NCBI RefSeq assembly: GCF_007748195.1
Contig: NZ_CP037920.1
Span: forward strand, 4,601,800 to 4,665,799
Length of the DNA stretch: 64,000 bases
Direction: 5' to 3'
Source: Gimesia aquarii
Lineage (GTDB): Bacteria > Planctomycetota > Planctomycetia > Planctomycetales > Planctomycetaceae
Shown: piece after piece, positions 60,606 to 64,000 of the stretch
Position numbering within the stretch: position 1 is the first letter of the stretch
Layout of the letters: each line of letters opens with the position of its first letter
Program-made: the position numbers and the translations under genes
The notes under the pieces: model-generated
Database searches by the model: none
Told to the model about the DNA's origin: nothing
Seen by the model: the letters and a program-made list of their open reading frames with translations, nothing else

Positions 60606-61640
60606 TCACTCGACTTTTGCAATCGAAGATCGATTAATGATTTCGACAGGAATACGATGTTGTTTTTCTGTAGGTTGTTTTCCGGTTTTGATTTGTTCCA
60701 TCAGCAAGCTCGCGGCAACGCGCCCCAATTGACTTACATCCTGACAAACCGATGTGAGCGGTGCGGCCAGATAGGCGGCAAAAGGATGATCATCAAAGGC
60801 AATCAATGAAAGATCGTCGGGAATCTTACGTCCCAGTTCCGCAGCCGCCCGCAGTGCCCCTAAGGCATTCTGGTTACTGAATGCAAACAGCGCAGTGATC
60901 TCAGGATGAGCGGATAATAGTTGATGTGCGGCCTGATAGCCCGAGGATTCATCGAAATGATTTCCTGCAATCAATGTCGGATCAAAGGCGCCCCCGCAAC
61001 GTTTGAGTTCTTCACGGTAACCTCTTAAACGCTCCGTGTTCGGCAATGTATCGGGTAGCCCCTGTAATACGCCAATCTGCTGGTGTCCCTGCTCAGTTAA
61101 TAACTTTGTCGCTGCACGAGCCCCCTCACGATGATCAGAGGTCACCGTGACTAAATTTTTGTGTGCAAATCCTCGGTCTACTAACACCAGAGGCAAGTTC
61201 TGTCTGATAATTTTGGTAAGGTGCTGATTTTGAATCCCGACGGGACACACCACCAGACCTTCAATCTGTCGAGCCTGCAATTGCTCGACTAGATGCACTT
61301 CAGTCTCGCCATTTTCCTGGCTGTCTGCCAGGAGCACTGAGAACTCATCCTCTTCTGCCGCTAATGTGATTTCTCGGGCGATCGCTGCAAAAAACGGGTT
61401 GGCGATGTTGGGCAGGACCACACCCAGTAATTTGGTACGTTGAGAGCGCAAAGATTTCGCCAACAGACTGGGTTGAAACTGCAATCGTTTCGCCGCCGCT
61501 TGCACTGAGCGTTCAGTTGAACGACTGATTCGATAGGCTTCCGCTTTCCCCGCCAGAGCCCGAGAAGCCGTTGAAACGCTCACTCCAGCCGCTTCTGCCA
61601 CCTGTTTTAATGTAATCTGTTTGTTCGCAGAATGACTCAT
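60606..61640 (-). CDS. LacI family transcriptional repressor
   Basis: The ATG at 61640 (GGGG 4 nt upstream; GTG at 61655 is less likely) gives 344 residues. The N-terminal helix-turn-helix and hinge are ITLKQVAEAAGVSVSTASRA and RSVQAAAKRLQFQPSLLAKS. The sugar-binding domain runs from TKLLGVVLPNIANPFFAAIA to LIAFDDHPFAAYLAAPLTSV. An 18-bp perfect palindrome lies just before the start, so it very likely represses itself and the nucleoside/ribose genes that follow in the same transcript. The inducer is probably ribose or a nucleoside (inferred). Confidence 0.94.
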   Translation of the reverse strand: MSHSANKQITLKQVAEAAGVSVSTASRALAGKAEAYRISRSTERSVQAAAKRLQFQPSLLAKSLRSQRTKLLGVVLPNIANPFFAAIAREITLAAEEDEFSVLLADSQENGETEVHLVEQLQARQIEGLVVCPVGIQNQHLTKIIRQNLPLVLVDRGFAHKNLVTVTSDHREGARAATKLLTEQGHQQIGVLQGLPDTLPNTERLRGYREELKRCGGAFDPTLIAGNHFDESSGYQAAHQLLSAHPEITALFAFSNQNALGALRAAAELGRKIPDDLSLIAFDDHPFAAYLAAPLTSVCQDVSQLGRVAASLLMEQIKTGKQPTEKQHRIPVEIINRSSIAKVE

Positions 61641-61650
61641 ATAACCCCTT

Positions 61651-61668
61651 TGCACAATCGATTGTGCA
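61651..61668. promoter_or_regulatory. LacI-type operator, 18-bp perfect palindrome
   Basis: TGCACAATCGATTGTGCA is identical on both strands and has the central CG step typical of LacI/GalR operators. It begins 11 bp before the LacI ATG, in the likely promoter or leader of the six-gene operon. No second copy was noticed elsewhere in the window. Confidence 0.75.
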
Positions 61669-61764
61669 TAATAGCGAATTTCAACAGGAAATCAAGCCTC
61701 GGGATCATTCAGTACAGAGAATGGCTCACAAGTATGCCAAATGCTGTCGTTGCTGAGAACAAAT

Positions 61765-63039
61765 TCAACGGGTTTTTAGCGGGTAAGACTCAAGAATTTC
61801 ACGTGCCGCGTCATACTGACTCGCAAATAGAAACGCCGCCGCTTTTTTTAGTTTTTGTAACTCATCTGGTTGTTTTTGATACTGTTTTTTCAGTTGATAC
61901 AGTCGCGCTGGCAATCGTAAATCATTGGCAGTTGCAGTCGTGACATTGCTGTCCTGTGACTTGATGAAGTTCTGGATCATTTCCAGAGACTGATAGCCAC
62001 GTTTTGTATCAGGTTCAACTATGGTTCCTTCGCCGTAATCATTCCAGGTTGCAATCTGAATCAGGGGGGAGTCACTCTCTGCAGCCAGTTTCAACGATTC
62101 CTCCAGGGTCTTGCCACCCCGCGCTTCAATCAATCCATAACTCTTATGTAAACCAGCTTGCTCGTAAATGTCATGAAAACCGGGAAAGGCTACGGCAAGA
62201 ACCGGCTCTGCCGATGATTTGTCATAATGCAAACGAAGTTGTTTTTGCCACTCATCGGGAGTCACTGTTTTCCCCCCTGAGACAGGAGGCCAGAGAAACA
62301 TACCATCAAAGCCTGCCGATTTTGTCAGATGCGGCAAACCAAAGAGCAGGGGAGGCAGAGACAAACCAGCTTTGAGCTGGAGCCAATTTGCTTTGTGATA
62401 ATACTGAGGCCCAAAAACCAGAAGAATCGGCTGGCCCTGAATTTTGACATACGCATCATCGGCAAGCCAATGTTCGTCAAGCCATTTGAAAGCATCCTTT
62501 CCGCGGGCAACCGCGTCCTGCTGCGAAATGAATTTGTTCTCGAGCATATGCTTGATCGTCTGGTCTTCATAACAGATCGCAAATTTGAGTCCCGCTTGTT
62601 TGATAAATTTGACCAGATGACGTGTATTGCGGTGAATGTGACCATAGTCCCGAAAGTCAGAAATTCCATACCAGTCAACGATCACGCCATTGATGCCAGC
62701 CATTTTCATCTGAAGCACATGACATTCCAGCGCATCGGGATCATTCGAATCATAGAGACCAATCAGCGGATAATCATGAGAGGCCACCTCGCGCTGACCA
62801 TTACTGCGAATTTTTTCGGGATCAAAACGACCCATCGTCCAGTGCCATCCCCATTCGCCACTGACAGGCTTGGAAGCGTACCAGGGCATATAATGGACGA
62901 GAACCGGTTTGGCAGAATTCACCTCAGCAGACAGAGCAGAATTCAGACTTAGCATGAGCATGACCACAGCAGAGCTCATAAATGTTACAAAAATGTTGCT
63001 CAACACATTGTAGCCTGAATTCACAATTAACTTCCGCAT
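61765..63039 (-). CDS. Secreted GH99-like (endomannosidase-type) protein
   Basis: The 424-residue protein has a signal peptide/hydrophobic N-terminus (residues about 15-38). A TIM-barrel domain of the GH71/GH99-like group starts PVLVHYMPWYASKPVSGEWG, with HDYPLIGLYDSNDPDALECH, MAGINGVIVDWYG, FAICYEDQTI and a late IQIATWNDYGEGTIVEP. A helical tail lies at about 350-420. GH99 enzymes act on alpha-mannosides, but GH99-like bacterial proteins are diverse, so the substrate is unknown. Downstream is the LacI-led operon; upstream is the PQQ-like propeller gene, 9 bp away on the same strand. Confidence 0.85.
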   Translation of the reverse strand: MRKLIVNSGYNVLSNIFVTFMSSAVVMLMLSLNSALSAEVNSAKPVLVHYMPWYASKPVSGEWGWHWTMGRFDPEKIRSNGQREVASHDYPLIGLYDSNDPDALECHVLQMKMAGINGVIVDWYGISDFRDYGHIHRNTRHLVKFIKQAGLKFAICYEDQTIKHMLENKFISQQDAVARGKDAFKWLDEHWLADDAYVKIQGQPILLVFGPQYYHKANWLQLKAGLSLPPLLFGLPHLTKSAGFDGMFLWPPVSGGKTVTPDEWQKQLRLHYDKSSAEPVLAVAFPGFHDIYEQAGLHKSYGLIEARGGKTLEESLKLAAESDSPLIQIATWNDYGEGTIVEPDTKRGYQSLEMIQNFIKSQDSNVTTATANDLRLPARLYQLKKQYQKQPDELQKLKKAAAFLFASQYDAAREILESYPLKTR

Positions 63040-63048
63040 ATTGAATAC

Positions 63049-64000
63049 TTACTTCTCACCCACACAAATCAACTTGCTGCGTGTGCGAACAAACATCCGA
63101 CCGTCGGCAATCGCGGGAGTACCCAGAATGGAATCGCCCATGTCGTTCTTAGCGAGAATCTTTTGCTCCGGGCCATCTTCTAACACAACGATCTTGCCGT
63201 TCTCGCCAGCGACATAAATCTTCCCATCGCCAAAAATCGGCGAAGCAAAATATTCACTTTCATTTTGAATTCGCTTGGGCCCCCAGAGCTTCTTGCCTTT
63301 CCCCACTTCATAACAGGTTGAAATCCCGCCCCCCTTGACCAGAAACATGCGATCTGCCGTTACCAGAGGCGAGACAATATGATCGGTGTGTTTGGTTGGA
63401 TGTTTCCAGAGTAAATGTGATTTGGTCACATCACCTCTACCACCACCTTTCACTGCCAGGATAAACTGCTGTGCCGGTTCTTCTCCAAACTTCGCACCTG
63501 CCTCATTACCCGGTGGAAGAAACGCGATGTCCAGTTCCTTACCTTCCAGTGCACCATCTTTATTCAGGTCTCCACGATCAAATGTCTTTTTATAGAAGGC
63601 CTCGGGAACTTTGACTTTACCCACAAACGCCTGAATTTCGTCTTTGGTCACTTTCCCATCGCTGTTACCTGTCTCCCAGCGATCGATGGAAGCCAGCCAC
63701 TGGTTGGCAATGCCACCACTTTGGAGTGCAACGTAGATAATGCCATCACGGCTGACGGGAGTCGTTTTAATATTACGTAACAATGTACGGGCACTCCAGA
63801 GCCGCTTACCGGTTTTCGGATCGTAACCGATTAACTTACCGGTACCGGCAACAACAATCTCGTCTCCTTTGTCGGTTTCACAAATAACGGGATGGGAATA
63901 GTTCACAGCCTGATCGCTGCGATCATCTTTCCAGACAATCTTTCCGGTTGCCTTGTCGAATGCATAGAACGCAGGCGCCAGGTCATCGTCCTGACAGAAG
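63049..64000 (-). CDS. PQQ-like beta-propeller protein with EF-hands, start beyond window edge
   Basis: The frame stays open to the right edge; the GTG at 63906 is an internal valine (SDQAVNYSHPVI), so the true start lies outside. About 317 codons are visible. They show PQQ/BamB-like propeller blades (VVAGTGKLIGYDPKTGKRLW, GDGKIYVAGENGKIVVLED, GTPAIADGRMFVRTRSKLIC). These are interrupted by a calcium-binding EF-hand pair: GNSDGKVTKDEIQAF, then DRGDLNKDGALEGKELD. No PQQ-enzyme active-site residues are evident. This is a common secreted planctomycete protein type whose role is unknown. It overlaps nothing and ends 9 bp before the GH99-like start. Confidence 0.82.
   Translation of the reverse strand, partial: FCQDDDLAPAFYAFDKATGKIVWKDDRSDQAVNYSHPVICETDKGDEIVVAGTGKLIGYDPKTGKRLWSARTLLRNIKTTPVSRDGIIYVALQSGGIANQWLASIDRWETGNSDGKVTKDEIQAFVGKVKVPEAFYKKTFDRGDLNKDGALEGKELDIAFLPPGNEAGAKFGEEPAQQFILAVKGGGRGDVTKSHLLWKHPTKHTDHIVSPLVTADRMFLVKGGGISTCYEVGKGKKLWGPKRIQNESEYFASPIFGDGKIYVAGENGKIVVLEDGPEQKILAKNDMGDSILGTPAIADGRMFVRTRSKLICVGEK

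Noticed and set aside
62329-62952. 207-codon plus-strand frame
   Set aside because: Antisense to the GH99-like gene, whose frame has a signal peptide and family motifs.
1-64000. CRISPR arrays, rRNA and tRNA genes
   Set aside because: No regularly spaced repeats, no rRNA-like blocks and no tRNA cloverleaf were noticed by eye; a tRNA scan could still find one I missed.

Overview
The window looks like chromosomal DNA from a Planctomycetota bacterium, most likely a Gimesia-like member of the Planctomycetaceae. This rests on family content and not on a database match. Diagnostic families are a DUF1559 prepilin-like protein paired with a small lipoprotein, a DUF1080 domain fused to a glucose/sorbosone dehydrogenase, secreted PQQ-like beta-propellers with EF-hands, BNR-repeat secreted enzymes, and a BRCT-MerR-TPR protein. 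Base composition is moderate. Gene density is normal, with many short co-directional runs. I saw no rRNA, tRNA, CRISPR array, prophage or complete insertion sequence.

Layout. 1-4.1 kb (minus): a ceramidase-like protein cut by the left edge, a galactonate-dehydratase-like enolase, and a BRCT/MerR/TPR protein. 4.3-6.9 kb (plus): glyA and hisD. 6.9-8.0 kb: no convincing gene, but a 410-bp MITE-like element with 29-bp terminal inverted repeats. 8.0-12.3 kb: a GntR/FCD regulator with tandem palindromes, divergent from a DUF1559 protein, a lipoprotein and a BNR-repeat sialidase-like protein. 12.3-25.3 kb: mostly minus-strand small membrane proteins and single enzymes (SnoaL-like folds, SRPBCC, pyroglutamyl peptidase, SDR/DUF2867, macro domain, methyltransferase, a membrane PH-like/GNAT fusion). 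25.5-28.4 kb (plus): DUF1080-GSDH and a secreted nitrilase. 28.4-34.7 kb (minus): HD hydrolase, polytopic membrane protein, UGT-type glycosyltransferase, alpha/beta hydrolase, TfoX-N, DUF4291, VOC, DUF3592. 35.1-39.3 kb (minus): a compact six-gene run of uncharacterised membrane proteins, including two zinc-ribbon paralogues that both start at TTG behind AGGAGG. 39.5-45.2 kb: a secreted penicillin-acylase-family protein, an esterase, and an ArsR-AHSA1-DinB-DUF899 cassette behind an 18-bp perfect palindrome. 45.3-52 kb: two close paralogues (PH-like, zinc ribbon, membrane) bracket an isochorismatase-family hydrolase, an AraC/PAS regulator and a hydroxyproline catabolic set. 52-53 kb: a PARG-like protein. 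53.3-54.8 kb: a secreted propeller-like protein. 55-61.6 kb (minus): a LacI-controlled six-gene ribonucleoside/ribose operon. 61.8-64 kb: a GH99-like protein and a PQQ-like beta-propeller protein cut by the right edge.

How genes work together. The clearest pathway is the operon at 61640-54998. A LacI repressor with an 18-bp operator just before its own start is followed by an exported nucleoside hydrolase, ribokinase, a lipoprotein ribose-binding protein, a double-ATPase subunit and a permease. This implies periplasmic cleavage of nucleosides, ribose import and phosphorylation. The second is 47896-51061: a DapA-family deaminase, a two-cysteine 4-hydroxyproline epimerase and a D-amino-acid dehydrogenase, which together fit trans-4-hydroxyproline breakdown under a divergent AraC regulator. 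The least explained region is 35.1-39.3 kb, the best candidate here for an undescribed membrane-associated system.
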